Positions 36,735 to 46,092 of a stretch of 64,000 nt of DNA are shown piece after piece. The notes below the pieces were generated by a model. The model searched no databases. It saw only the letters and a list, made by a program, of their open reading frames with translations, and was not told the DNA's origin. Source of the stretch: Streptacidiphilus sp. PB12-B1b (GTDB lineage: Bacteria > Actinomycetota > Actinomycetes > Streptomycetales > Streptomycetaceae). Position numbers and translations under genes: made by a program. Where the stretch lies: positions 1,302,001 to 1,366,000 of the forward strand of contig NZ_CP048405.1 in NCBI RefSeq assembly GCF_014084125.1, written 5' to 3'. Numbering within the stretch: the first letter of the stretch is position 1; every line of letters starts with the position of its first letter.

Positions 36735-38666
36735 ATGGACACAGAGGCACCGGCAACGACAGCGGCGGCCGAGCCGCCGACGGCAGCGGTACCGGAGGCG
36801 GCAGCGACACCCGCCGCCCCGGGCGAGGACGGCGAACCCCCCGAACCCGGCACCGGCCGCGCGCCGCGGTCGGGCGCGGAGGGCCGCGACCGGCTGACCG
36901 CTCTCGGCGGCCTCGCCGCGCTCTCGCTGGACGCCATGGCCTCCGTGGCCTACGGGCCGGAGGCCATCGTCGTGGTCCTGGCCGCGGCCGGGGCCCACGG
37001 GCTGGGCTTCACGCTCCCGGTGACCATCGCCATCGCCGTCCTGCTCGCCGTGCTCACGCTCTCCTACCGGCAGGTCATAGCGGCCTTCCCGGACGGCGGC
37101 GGCTCCTACGCCGTCGCCCGGACCCACCTCGGCCGCCGCACCGCCCTGGTCGCCGCGGGTTCCCTGGTCATCGACTACGTGCTGAACGTCGCCGTCTCCG
37201 TCACCGCCGGGGTGGCCGCCCTCACCTCGGCCTTCCCCGGCCTCTACGGCGACCGGCTGTGGCTCTGCCTGGCCGTGCTCGCCCTGGTCACCGCGATCAA
37301 CCTGCGCGGCATCGCGGAATCGGCCCGCGCCTTCATGATCCCCACTGCGGTGTTCGTCATCTCCATCCTCACCGTGGTCGCCGTCGGACTGTTCCGGCAC
37401 GCACCGGTCGGGCTCCTCGCCGCCGGTCACACCTCCGAACTCGCCGCCCACGCGCAGTCGGTGGGCGTCCTGCTGCTGCTCCGTGCCTTCGCCTCCGGCT
37501 GCTCGGCGCTGACCGGCGTCGAGGCCATCGCCAACGCCGTCCCCTCCTTCCGCGCGCCCGGCGTCAAACGGGCCCAGCACACCGAGATGGCCCTCGGCGG
37601 GCTGCTCGGCGCCATGCTGATCGGTCTGGCCGTGCTCATCGGTCGCTTCCACCTCCAGCCGGTGGCCGGGGTGACCGTCCTCGCGCAGCTCACCGACGCC
37701 GCGCTCGGCCACGGCATCGGTTTCTACGTCGTCCAGTTCGCCACCGTGCTGCTGCTGGCCCTGGCCGCCAACACCTCCTTCGGCGGCCTGCCCGTCCTGC
37801 TGCGGCTGCTCGCGCGCGACAACCACCTGCCGCATGTCTTCGCTCTCCGCGCGGACCACCAGGTCTACCGGCACGGCGTGCTGGCCCTCGCGCTCGCCTC
37901 CGCCGCGCTGCTCGTCGGCTCGGGCGGGAATGTGAACAGCCTGGTGCCGCTGTTCGCCATCGGCGTCTTCGTCGGCTTCACCGTCTGCCAGGTGGGGATG
38001 GTCCGGCACTGGCACCTGAACCGGATCCCCGGCTGGCGGCGGAAGGCCGCTCTCAATGGATTCGGCGCGCTGCTCACCGCAGCGGCGACCGTCGTGGAGA
38101 CCCTCACCAAGTTCACCGAGGGCGCCTGGATCATCTGTATCACGCTGCCGCTGCTGGTCCTGCTGTTCTCCCGGATACGTCACTCGTACGAGCGAATAGG
38201 CGAGCAGCTCGGCCTGGGCCGCATCCCCGAGGCGCCGGTCCGGACCCACTCGCTGGTGGTCGTCCCGGTCGGCGGGCTCTCCCGGCTGACCCGCGAGGCG
38301 GTCTCCGCCGCCGTCTCGCTCGGCGACGAGGTCGTCGCCGTCACCGTCGTCCCGACCGGGGGCGACGACGAGGACCGGGCCGCCGCCGACACCCTGCGCG
38401 CCGGCTGGGAGGCCTGGCAGCCCGGCGTCCCGCTGGTCGAACTCCCCTCGGAACGAAGGGAACTGAGCCGACCCCTGGTGGCCTGCCTGCGCGAGCTGTC
38501 CGCCGCGCACGCCTACGACCGGGTCACCGTCCTGATCGCCGAGGTCGAGCCCGCGCACTGGTGGACCTGGCCGCTGCACAACCAGCGCGGCGCGCTGATC
38601 GCCCGCGCGGTCCGGCGCGGCACCGAGGCCACCGTCTGCCGCCTGCGGCTGCGCCTGGACCGCTAG
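36735..38666 (+). CDS. kimA: KimA-family potassium/proton symporter (APC superfamily)
   Basis: A 643-aa transporter. It aligns along its length with B. subtilis KimA (YdaO): SLDAMASVAYGPEAIVVVLA in helix 1, LSYRQVIAAFPDGGGSYAVA in helix 2, LVIDYVLNVAVSVTAG, the LLRAFASGCSALTGVEAIAN segment and the cytoplasmic C-terminal domain from about 515 on (THSLVVVPVGGLSRLTREAV). The Asp in helix 1 and the Tyr/Gly residues of the potassium site are in place. An 80-residue Ala/Pro/Glu-rich N-terminal tail is extra. ATG 36735 is chosen over 36717 for its GGAAGG spacing. KimA is a high-affinity K+ importer; kdpD-kdpE follow. Confidence 0.9.
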   Translation: MDTEAPATTAAAEPPTAAVPEAAATPAAPGEDGEPPEPGTGRAPRSGAEGRDRLTALGGLAALSLDAMASVAYGPEAIVVVLAAAGAHGLGFTLPVTIAIAVLLAVLTLSYRQVIAAFPDGGGSYAVARTHLGRRTALVAAGSLVIDYVLNVAVSVTAGVAALTSAFPGLYGDRLWLCLAVLALVTAINLRGIAESARAFMIPTAVFVISILTVVAVGLFRHAPVGLLAAGHTSELAAHAQSVGVLLLLRAFASGCSALTGVEAIANAVPSFRAPGVKRAQHTEMALGGLLGAMLIGLAVLIGRFHLQPVAGVTVLAQLTDAALGHGIGFYVVQFATVLLLALAANTSFGGLPVLLRLLARDNHLPHVFALRADHQVYRHGVLALALASAALLVGSGGNVNSLVPLFAIGVFVGFTVCQVGMVRHWHLNRIPGWRRKAALNGFGALLTAAATVVETLTKFTEGAWIICITLPLLVLLFSRIRHSYERIGEQLGLGRIPEAPVRTHSLVVVPVGGLSRLTREAVSAAVSLGDEVVAVTVVPTGGDDEDRAAADTLRAGWEAWQPGVPLVELPSERRELSRPLVACLRELSAAHAYDRVTVLIAEVEPAHWWTWPLHNQRGALIARAVRRGTEATVCRLRLRLDR

Positions 38667-38671
38667 CGGGC

Positions 38672-38703
38672 GCCGCGCCGGCGGCCCGGACCGCCGGCGC
38701 GGC
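38672..38703. terminator. Hairpin between kimA and kdpD
   Basis: GCCGCGCCGGCGG (38672-38684) pairs perfectly with CCGCCGGCGCGGC (38691-38703) around CCCGGA. It suggests that kdpD has its own promoter in 38740-38870. Confidence 0.75.
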
Positions 38704-38879
38704 ACCGGGCGCGGCCGTGCGCGGCGGCCGTGCACGGCCGTGAGGTCAAGATTGCGTATGCAGCCACCCGCTACGTGTCAGGAAAGCGTTAACGCCGCTG
38801 CTCATCGGGGGTGTCATGCGGTTGCCTGCAGGGAGGCTCCCATCGTGGGAAGCACCGCAGCGGGAAGGAAACGCCGCAG

Positions 38880-41660
38880 GTGTCGCACCAGTACGACAGT
38901 CCCGCGTCCTACGCGCGCTCCGGCGCCGGTCGGGGCCGGTTGAAGGTGCTGCTCGGTGCGGCCCCCGGCGTCGGCAAGACCTACCGGATGCTGGACGAGG
39001 CCCGCCGCCGCCAGGAGCGCGGCAGCGACGTCGTCGTCGCCTACGTCGAGTGCCACCGGCGCCGGCACACCGAGGACCTGCTCGCCGGGCTGGAGGTGCT
39101 GCCCCGTCTCGACCGGCGCTACCGAGGCGCGGAGTTCACCGAGATGGACACCGACGCCGTCATCGCCCGCCGCCCCGAGGTCGCCCTGGTGGACGAGCTC
39201 GCGCACACCAACGTCCCCGGCGGACGCCACGCCAAGCGCTGGCAGGACGTCCAGGAGCTGCTGGACGCCGGCATCGACGTGCTCACCACCGTCAACGTCC
39301 AGCACCTGGAGTCGCTCAACGACGTGGTCGAGAGGATCACCGGGGTGCCGCAGCGCGAGACCGTGCCGGACGAGGTGGTCCGCCGGGCCGACCAGATCGA
39401 GCTGGTCGACATGGCCCCCGAGGGGCTGCGCCGCCGCATGGCCCACGGCAACGTCTACGCCGCCGAGAAGGTCGACGCCGCGCTGTCCAACTACTTCCGG
39501 GTCGGCAACCTCACCGCGCTGCGCGAGCTCGCCCTGCTGTGGCTCGCCGGGCGGGTCGACGAGGGGCTGCAGACCTACCGGGCCGAACACGGCATCAGCC
39601 GGGTCTGGGAGACCCGGGAACGCGTCGTGGTGGCCCTCACCGGCGGCCCCGAGGGGGAGACGCTGATCCGCCGCGCGGCCCGGATCGCCGACCGCTCGGC
39701 CGGGGGCGAGCTGCTGGCCGTGCACGTGGCCCGCAGCGACGGCCTGGCCGACGCCAACCCGGCCGCCCTCGCCGCCCAGCGCCGCCTGGTGGAGACCCTC
39801 GGCGGCAGCGCGCACTCCGTCGTCGGCGACGACATCCCCCGCGCCCTGCTGGACTTCGCCCGCGCCGAGAACGCCACCCAGCTCGTCCTCGGCACCAGCA
39901 GGCGCGGACGGCTGCTGCGCTCGCTCACCGGGCGCGGCATCGGCGAGACCACAGTCGAGCTCTCCGGCGACATCGACGTCCACATGGTCACCCACGAGAA
40001 CTCCGGCGCCGGCCGCGGACTGCCCGTGCCGGGACGGCCGCGCACCCGGCGGCGGCGCGTGGCCGGACCGGTGGCCGGGCTGCTCGCCCCGCCGGCGCTG
40101 ACCGTGCTGCTCACCCAGCTGCGCGCGCCGGTCAACACCACCAGCGACATCCTGCTGTTCCTGCTCGCCGTCGTCGGCACCGCCTGCCTCGGCGGCGTGG
40201 TGTCCGCCCTGGTCGCCTCCCTCACCGCGTCGCTGCTGCTCAACTACTACTTCATCCCGCCGGTCCACCGCTTCACCATCTCCGACCCCAACAACGTGCT
40301 CGCGCTGTGCGTCTTCGCCGTCGTTGCGATCATCGTGGCCAGCATCGTCGACCGGGCCACCCGGCTGGCCGGTCGCGCCGCCCGCGCCACCGCCGAGGCG
40401 GAGACGCTCTCCGCGGTCGCGGGCAGCGTGCTGCGCGGCGACCAGGCCGTACCGGCGCTGCTGGCGCGGCTGCGGGAGACCTTCGGCATGGTGAGCGTGA
40501 CGCTGCGCCGCACCGGCGAGGAGGAGTTCGGGCAGGGGGCGGCACCGGCGCTGCCACCCGCCCGGGCGTCGGACGCCGCCCCGGGTACGGCCCCGGCCCC
40601 GTCCCCGGTGGCGGCTCCGGACTCCAGGATGGCACCCGGCACCGACAACGCCGCCGACGCCGCCGATGCCGTCCCCGGCGGCGCCGCGAACGCCGCCGAC
40701 ACCGCTGCCGTCGAGGCGATACCGGTCAGCAGCGACACCGTCATGGTGCTGCGCGGACGCAGCCTGCCGGCCGCCGACCGGCGGGTGCTGTCGGCGTTCG
40801 CCGCGCATGTCGCGGTCGCCCTGGAACGCGCCCGGCTCGCCGAGGCCGCCGCCGAGGTCGAACCGGTCAAGGCGGCCGACCGGCTGCGCTCCGCGCTGCT
40901 CGCCGCCGTCAGCCACGACCTGCGCACCCCGCTGGCGGTCGCGCTCGCCTCGGTCTCCTCGCTGCGCAGCGAGGACGTCCAGTTCAGCGCCGAGGACCAG
41001 CGCGAACTCCTGGCCACCGCCGAACAGGCCCTCGGCAAGCTCACCCGGCTGGTGGAGAACCTGCTCGACATGAGCAGGCTGCAGGCCGGGGCGCTCACCC
41101 TGGACCTCCAGCCGACCGCGCTGGACGAGGTCTACTCGACCGCGCTGGACTCGCTCTCCGGCGCCGGCGGCGAGCCCGTCTCCGCCATCGGCCTGGACGC
41201 CGCCCCTCCCGTGCTCGCCGATCCGCCGCTGCTGGAACGGGTGCTGGCCAACCTGATCGCCAACGGCGTCCGGCACACCCCGGTCGGGACGCCGGTGCTG
41301 CTGACCGCCAGCGCCCACGGCGAGCGGGTGGAGCTGCGGGTCGTCGACCGCGGCCAGGGGCTGCCGCCGGAGGACCGGGACCGGATCTTCCAGCCGTTCC
41401 AGCGGCTCGGCGACACCGACAACGACAGCGGCGTCGGCCTCGGCCTCGCCCTTTCGCGCGGCCTGGCCGAGGCCATGGGCGGCACGCTCACCCCCGAGGA
41501 CACCCCCGGCGGCGGCCTGACCATGGTCCTCTCGCTCCCGGCCGCGCCGCTCGACCGGGCCCCGCAGCAGGCCCCGGCCGACCAGCACTCCGCCGACCAG
41601 AACCCCGACGTACAGGCCGACCAGGGCCGCGCGACCGCACCGGAAGGATCACGCCTTTGA
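38880..41660 (+). CDS. kdpD: Osmosensitive K+ channel sensor histidine kinase KdpD
   Basis: A 926-aa membrane kinase that senses low potassium. GTG 38880 (GGAAGGAAA upstream) is preferred to an earlier ATG. N-terminal KdpD domain with Walker A GAAPGVGKTY (K33) and VDELAHTNVPG, a USP domain (about 250-370, with VLGTSRRGRLLRS), four transmembrane helices (about 400-500), a GAF domain interrupted by a roughly 65-residue Ala/Pro insert, then the HisKA (H679 in AVSHDLRTPL) and ATPase domain with N, G1 and G2 boxes (IANGVRH, VVDRGQGLP, GVGLGLAL). A C-terminal Gln/Asp-rich tail follows. kdpE overlaps its stop. No kdpFABC genes are in the window. Confidence 0.96.
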   Translation: MSHQYDSPASYARSGAGRGRLKVLLGAAPGVGKTYRMLDEARRRQERGSDVVVAYVECHRRRHTEDLLAGLEVLPRLDRRYRGAEFTEMDTDAVIARRPEVALVDELAHTNVPGGRHAKRWQDVQELLDAGIDVLTTVNVQHLESLNDVVERITGVPQRETVPDEVVRRADQIELVDMAPEGLRRRMAHGNVYAAEKVDAALSNYFRVGNLTALRELALLWLAGRVDEGLQTYRAEHGISRVWETRERVVVALTGGPEGETLIRRAARIADRSAGGELLAVHVARSDGLADANPAALAAQRRLVETLGGSAHSVVGDDIPRALLDFARAENATQLVLGTSRRGRLLRSLTGRGIGETTVELSGDIDVHMVTHENSGAGRGLPVPGRPRTRRRRVAGPVAGLLAPPALTVLLTQLRAPVNTTSDILLFLLAVVGTACLGGVVSALVASLTASLLLNYYFIPPVHRFTISDPNNVLALCVFAVVAIIVASIVDRATRLAGRAARATAEAETLSAVAGSVLRGDQAVPALLARLRETFGMVSVTLRRTGEEEFGQGAAPALPPARASDAAPGTAPAPSPVAAPDSRMAPGTDNAADAADAVPGGAANAADTAAVEAIPVSSDTVMVLRGRSLPAADRRVLSAFAAHVAVALERARLAEAAAEVEPVKAADRLRSALLAAVSHDLRTPLAVALASVSSLRSEDVQFSAEDQRELLATAEQALGKLTRLVENLLDMSRLQAGALTLDLQPTALDEVYSTALDSLSGAGGEPVSAIGLDAAPPVLADPPLLERVLANLIANGVRHTPVGTPVLLTASAHGERVELRVVDRGQGLPPEDRDRIFQPFQRLGDTDNDSGVGLGLALSRGLAEAMGGTLTPEDTPGGGLTMVLSLPAAPLDRAPQQAPADQHSADQNPDVQADQGRATAPEGSRL

Positions 41661-42364
41661 CCCGCGTCCTGGTCGTCGACGACGAGCCGCAGATGCTGCG
41701 CGCGCTCCGGATCAACCTCAAGGCCCGGCACTACCTGGTGGCCACCGCCGCCGACGGCAGCTCCGCGCTGCGCCAGGCCGTGCGTACGCCGCCCGAGGCG
41801 GTGATCCTCGACCTCGGCCTGCCCGACCTGGACGGCGTGGACGTGATCCAGGCGCTGCGGGTCTGGAGCAAGGTCCCGATCATCGTGCTCTCCGGGCGCT
41901 CCGGGGCCGCCGAGAAGGTCGCCGCGCTGGACGCCGGGGCCGACGACTACGTCACCAAGCCGTTCTCCATGAACGAGCTGCTGGCCCGGCTGCGCGCGGT
42001 CCTGCGGCGGCCCTCGCCGGAGGAGCCGCCGCTGGCCGTCGAGCTCGGCGGCTACACCGTCGACGTGGTCAACTGCACCGTCCGGCGCCGCGCCGACGGC
42101 CCGTGGCAGCCCGGCCAGGAGCGGCCCGAGGAGCCCCGGCTGACCCCCACCGAGTGGCGGGTGCTGGCGCTGCTGCTGGCCCACCCCGGACGGCTGGTGA
42201 CGGGGCGGCAGATCCTGGACGACGTGTGGGGCCCCGGGCACGAGTCCAAGACCAACTACCTGCGGGTCTACCTGGCCGGGCTGCGCCGCAAGCTGGAGCC
42301 CGACCCGGCGCACCCGCGCCACCTGCTGACCGAGCCCGGGATGGGCTACCGCTACCAGCCCTGA
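41657..42364 (+). CDS. kdpE: Response regulator KdpE
   Basis: A 235-aa OmpR-type regulator. Its TTG start (41657) overlaps the kdpD stop (TTGA) and has GGAAGG 8 nt upstream. Receiver domain: acidic pocket VVDDEP, phospho-acceptor D52 in VILDLGLPDLDG, Ser in VLSGRSG and Lys in DDYVTKPFS. The C-terminal winged helix includes LTPTEWRVLALLLAHPGRLV and NYLRVYLAGLRRKLEPDP. Phosphorylated by KdpD, it would activate potassium uptake genes, perhaps kimA upstream or a kdp operon elsewhere. A short insert (RRADGPWQPGQERPEE) separates the domains. Its last 13 bp overlap the convergent gene. Confidence 0.96.
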   Translation: MTRVLVVDDEPQMLRALRINLKARHYLVATAADGSSALRQAVRTPPEAVILDLGLPDLDGVDVIQALRVWSKVPIIVLSGRSGAAEKVAALDAGADDYVTKPFSMNELLARLRAVLRRPSPEEPPLAVELGGYTVDVVNCTVRRRADGPWQPGQERPEEPRLTPTEWRVLALLLAHPGRLVTGRQILDDVWGPGHESKTNYLRVYLAGLRRKLEPDPAHPRHLLTEPGMGYRYQP

Positions 42365-43086
42365 CGCTCGGGCGCCGCCGCCCGCGCCCGCTGGTACAGG
42401 TAGTCCACCACCGGGACCGTCCCGGCCACGCCGCCGTCGGCCAGGAACGGCGAGGTGCGGTAGGTGCCGCCGACGACCACGCTGGGCATCTCGTGCACGT
42501 CGTAGGACTCGCGCAGCGCCGGCGCGGCCTCGGTCTCCTGCTGCACCTGCGCCGACTCGTACGCGCTGCGGAAGGCGTCGGGGTCGACGCCCTGCTCGGC
42601 GGCCCAGTCGGCGGCGGTGTCCTCGGTGGTCAACGACCGCCGCTCGTCCAGGACGGCGTGGAACGCGGGCAGGGCGAGCTGCTGGGCCGCGCCGAGCCGG
42701 TCGAGGGTGTAGTAGAGCCGGGCGTAGGCCAGCATCACCGGCGTGTTCGACCAGGCCGCGGGGATGCGCGTGATGTGCACCGGGGGGCTCTGCCGGGCGG
42801 CCCAGTCGTCCAGCGGGGTCTCCAGCTGGTACGAGTGCTCGCAGCCGTACCAGAACACCTCGACCACCTGCTGCCGGGGCGCCTGCGCCACCGGGTGCGG
42901 CAGCCGGACGAAGTCGACGCCCGCCCGGGGGGCGGCCTCGGCGCGTCCGGTCGGGGCCTGCAGCGCGAGCGCCGCGGCGGCGAGGGTCAGCGCGGCGCAG
43001 ACGCGGAGCAGCGACTGCTTGATCGGCTTCTTGCCCGTGGGGGCGGACACGGGGGCAGGCACGGGGGCACGCATCGGGGCAGGCAT
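42352..43086 (-). CDS. Exported DsbA-like thioredoxin-fold protein lacking the second active-site Cys
   Basis: A protein of about 244 aa from ATG 43086 (start uncertain; in-frame codons continue to 43167). A signal-anchor segment (SLLRVCAALTLAAAALALQA) precedes a DsbA-like domain: EVFWYGCEHSYQLET matches the DsbA active site YGCPHCYQFE, but the second cysteine is Ser (C82, S85). The helical insert (about 110-185) and the cis-Pro loop HEMPSVVVGGTYRTSP follow the DsbA plan. With one thiol it cannot form the usual internal disulfide, so it may be a chaperone, a mixed-disulfide reductase or inactive. The 3' end overlaps kdpE by 13 bp. Confidence 0.82.
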   Translation of the reverse strand: MPAPMRAPVPAPVSAPTGKKPIKQSLLRVCAALTLAAAALALQAPTGRAEAAPRAGVDFVRLPHPVAQAPRQQVVEVFWYGCEHSYQLETPLDDWAARQSPPVHITRIPAAWSNTPVMLAYARLYYTLDRLGAAQQLALPAFHAVLDERRSLTTEDTAADWAAEQGVDPDAFRSAYESAQVQQETEAAPALRESYDVHEMPSVVVGGTYRTSPFLADGGVAGTVPVVDYLYQRARAAAPERQGW

Positions 43087-43169
43087 GGGGGCACCCTGCC
43101 AACAACCGCCGCAGGGAGCCCCCGGGACACGGCGGCGGCCCCGGGTATTCGCCCGCCCGGAGGACACGC

Positions 43170-43198
43170 ACCGGGCGGGGCGGGGGGCGCCGCCCGGT
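43170..43198. terminator. Hairpin at the end of the membrane-protein gene
   Basis: ACCGGGCGG (43170-43178) pairs with CCGCCCGGT (43190-43198), touching the stop codon of the minus-strand gene at 43198. No U tract. Confidence 0.5.
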
Positions 43199-43902
43199 CA
43201 GCCGGTGCCGGAGCCGGCGGCGGCCGGGGCGACGATGGTGTGGATGCCCAGGTCGAAGTACATGACCCCGGAGACGGCCAGGCCGATGACGCTGAGCGCG
43301 AGCGCGGCCCAGGCGACGGCGCGGGCCCAGCCCGGCATCGGCCGGGCGGCCAGGAAGTAGCCGGCTATCAGCACGCCGAGGGCGACGACGAAGGCGGCGA
43401 CGGCAAACACGCCGTTCAGCATGGCGACCTTGTGCCAGGGGGCGGCGTACTCGGCGGCGATCACCTGGGCGCTGGACTTGCCGTTGGAGGCGATGCTGCC
43501 GATCAGCTGCTGGCGCTCGTAGACCACGTTGCTGACCCAGGTGCCGGTGATCGACGCCAGGCCGAGGGCTCCGGCGGCGATGGCGAAGGCGCCGCCGACC
43601 ACGCCCTTGGAGGTCTCGCCCTGGGTGAGCGCCTCCAGCTCCTCGTCGGTGAGGTCCTCGGGGTCCTTGTCCTCGGGGCTGAGCTGGTCGTGCGGGCGCG
43701 GCGACCAGGCCGGGACGAAGGGTGCGGCGGGCTTGAACCCCTCCTCGGTCTTGGTCAGTGCCGTGGTGGCGGTGCCGGTCGCGGCCGTGGCGGCGGCGAT
43801 CGCGGCTGTGGGGTCGGCCACGGGCGCGGCGTCGTCGTCACCCGTCCGGGGGTCGACGGGATCGGCGGGGCTGGGGGAGCCGGAGGGGCTTGTGGTGGAC
43901 AT
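43198..43902 (-). CDS. Conserved actinomycete four-helix membrane protein, function unknown
   Basis: A 234-aa protein; ATG 43902. A long Pro/Ala/Thr cytoplasmic N-terminus (1-65) and an acidic stretch (EDKDPEDLTDEELEALTQGE) come before four transmembrane helices (about 103-120, 160-185, 190-210 and a final one near VIGLAVSGVMYFDLGI). No enzymatic motif. The transcript may be leaderless: a TAGGGT hexamer ends 7 nt before the ATG and there is no Shine-Dalgarno. It is divergent from accB (267-bp gap). Confidence 0.72.
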   Translation of the reverse strand: MSTTSPSGSPSPADPVDPRTGDDDAAPVADPTAAIAAATAATGTATTALTKTEEGFKPAAPFVPAWSPRPHDQLSPEDKDPEDLTDEELEALTQGETSKGVVGGAFAIAAGALGLASITGTWVSNVVYERQQLIGSIASNGKSSAQVIAAEYAAPWHKVAMLNGVFAVAAFVVALGVLIAGYFLAARPMPGWARAVAWAALALSVIGLAVSGVMYFDLGIHTIVAPAAAGSGTG

Positions 43903-44169
43903 GCGCCGCACCCTAGTGGTGTTTTGTGAAAACCGGATGAACCTTGCCCGGATGGGGTTTGGCCGATCCGCGCAGCTCTGCGGCCCTGTGCCAGGTAGAT
44001 GGGGCCGTGCTCCTGTTCAGCTTCGCCATGGAATCGCGTCAGGTGTTGTACGGAACCGACTGCCCGGATCCGGGGGTACGCCTCGTAGGGTCGAAGGGTG
44101 AGCTGGTTCGCTGTCCCAGCTGCGGTCCGGTTCGGGTCTGACCTGGGTAGACATGGAGTGCTGAAGAAG

Positions 44170-45780
44170 ATGACCGATCTGCGTGAGGCACCCGAGGCAG
44201 TCGAGGCACCTGAGACGCCGGTGGCGACCACCGACAGCCGGGGGCGTACGGCCGAGCTGCACGCCATCCGCGAGTCTGCGCTGGCGGGGCCCAGTGAGCG
44301 GGCGACCGAGGCGCAGCACGCGAAGGGCAAGCTGACGGCGCGGGAGCGGATCGCGCTGCTGCTGGACGAGGGTTCGTTCAGCGAGGTGGAGCCGCTGCGC
44401 CGGCACCGGGCGACCGGCTTCGGCCTGGAGGACAAGAAGCCCTACACCGACGGTGTGATCACCGGTTGGGGTGCGGTGCACGGCCGGACGGTGTTCGTCT
44501 ACGCCCACGACTTCCGCATCTTCGGCGGCGCGCTGGGCGAAGCGCACGCGCAGAAGATCCACAAGATCATGGACATGGCCATCTCGGCGGGCGCGCCGCT
44601 GGTGTCGCTGAACGACGGCGCCGGCGCCCGGATCCAGGAGGGCGTCACCGCGCTGGCCGGCTACGGCGGGATCTTCCAGCGCAACACCCGTGCCTCGGGG
44701 GTGATTCCGCAGATCAGCGTGATGCTCGGCCCGTGCGCCGGCGGCGCGGCGTACTCGCCGGCGCTGACGGACTTTGTCTTCATGGTCCGCGAGACCTCGC
44801 AGATGTTCATCACCGGCCCCGACGTGGTGCAGGCGGTGACCGGCGAGAAGATCTCGCAGAACGGCCTGGGCGGCGCGGACGTGCACTCCGAGGTGTCCGG
44901 GGTCTCCCACTTCGCCTACGACGACGAGCGGACCTGCCTGGAGGAGGTCCGGTTCCTGCTGTCGATGCTGCCGCAGAACAACCGCGAGACCGCCCCGGTG
45001 GAGCCCACCGAGGACCCGGCCGACCGCTCCTGCGACGCGCTGCTGGACCTCGTCCCGGCCGACGGCAACCGCCCGTACGACATGCGCAAGGTGATCGAGG
45101 AGATCGCCGACGACGGCCAGTACATGGAGATCCACGAGCGCTGGGCGACCAACGTGATCGTGGCGCTGACCCGCCTCGACGGGCAGGTGGTGGGGATCGT
45201 GGCCAACCAGCCGCAGTCCCTGGCCGGGGTGCTGGACATCCACGCCAGCGAGAAGGCCGCCCGCTTCGTGCAGATGTGCGACGCCTTCAACATCCCGCTG
45301 ATCACCCTGCTGGACGTGCCCGGCTTCCTGCCCGGCGTGGACCAGGAGCACGGCGGCATCATCCGCCACGGCGCGAAGCTGCTGTACGCCTACTGCAACG
45401 CCACCGTGCCCAGGATCTCGCTGGTGCTGCGCAAGGCGTACGGCGGCGCGTACATCGTGATGGACTCCCGCAGCGTGGGCGCGGACCTGGCCTTCGCCTG
45501 GCCGACCAACGAGATCGCGGTCATGGGCGCCGAGGGCGCCGCCAACGTCATCTTCCGCCGCGAGATCGCCGCCGCCGACGACCCCGAGGCCAAGCGCGTC
45601 CAGATGGTCAAGCAGTACAAGGACGAGCTGATGCACCCCTACTACGCGGCTGAGCGCGGTCTGGTCGACGACGTCATCGACCCCGCCGCCACCCGCAACG
45701 TGCTGATCCGCTCGCTGCACATGCTCCGCACCAAGCACGCCGACCTGCCTGCCCGCAAGCACGGCAACCCGCCGCAGTAG
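44170..45780 (+). CDS. accB: Acyl-CoA carboxylase beta (carboxyltransferase) subunit AccB
   Basis: A 536-aa carboxyltransferase that moves CO2 from biotin to acetyl- or propionyl-CoA, giving malonyl- or methylmalonyl-CoA for fatty acid and polyketide synthesis. ATG 44170 follows GGAG. Oxyanion-hole glycines are in SLNDGAGARIQEG and MLGPCAGGAAYSPALTDF; the second half has VLDIHASEKAARFVQMCDAF and LRKAYGGAYIVMDSRS. I429 occupies the position where S. coelicolor AccB has Ile420 and the propionyl-specific PccB has Asp422, so broad acyl specificity is expected. It needs a biotin-carboxylase subunit (AccA-type) encoded elsewhere. accE follows. Confidence 0.95.
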   Translation: MTDLREAPEAVEAPETPVATTDSRGRTAELHAIRESALAGPSERATEAQHAKGKLTARERIALLLDEGSFSEVEPLRRHRATGFGLEDKKPYTDGVITGWGAVHGRTVFVYAHDFRIFGGALGEAHAQKIHKIMDMAISAGAPLVSLNDGAGARIQEGVTALAGYGGIFQRNTRASGVIPQISVMLGPCAGGAAYSPALTDFVFMVRETSQMFITGPDVVQAVTGEKISQNGLGGADVHSEVSGVSHFAYDDERTCLEEVRFLLSMLPQNNRETAPVEPTEDPADRSCDALLDLVPADGNRPYDMRKVIEEIADDGQYMEIHERWATNVIVALTRLDGQVVGIVANQPQSLAGVLDIHASEKAARFVQMCDAFNIPLITLLDVPGFLPGVDQEHGGIIRHGAKLLYAYCNATVPRISLVLRKAYGGAYIVMDSRSVGADLAFAWPTNEIAVMGAEGAANVIFRREIAAADDPEAKRVQMVKQYKDELMHPYYAAERGLVDDVIDPAATRNVLIRSLHMLRTKHADLPARKHGNPPQ

Positions 45781-45816
45781 CCCCTGCCCCACAGACCCGC
45801 AGCCCGAGGAGTAGTC

Positions 45817-46050
45817 GTGACCACCGCAGTGGCCCCCCCAGCGAAGACGTCCGCCGACCCCGTGGTCCGCGTCGTCAAGGGAAAGCTCGGCGACGAGGAA
45901 CTCGCCGCGCTGACCGCCGTCCTGCTCGCCCGCGCCGCCGCCGACCAGGGCCGGGACGCCAAACTGAGCGCCGCCCGCAGCCAGGCCCGCTGGCAGCGGC
46001 CGGAGCGCCGCCCGGAGTTCTACCGCTCGCCGGTGAGCTGGCACAGCTGA
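45817..46050 (+). CDS. accE: Acyl-CoA carboxylase epsilon subunit AccE
   Basis: A 77-aa protein; GTG 45817 follows GAGGAG. The core VVRVVKGKLGDEELAALTAVL and the terminal Trp/Pro motif ARWQRPERRPEFYRSPVSW are diagnostic for the small epsilon subunits that stimulate actinomycete acyl-CoA carboxylases. It lies 36 bp after accB in the same operon. Confidence 0.93.
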   Translation: MTTAVAPPAKTSADPVVRVVKGKLGDEELAALTAVLLARAAADQGRDAKLSAARSQARWQRPERRPEFYRSPVSWHS

Positions 46051-46092
46051 GCAGCCGGCAGTCGGCAGCCGCCGGTAGTCGGCAGTACGCAG

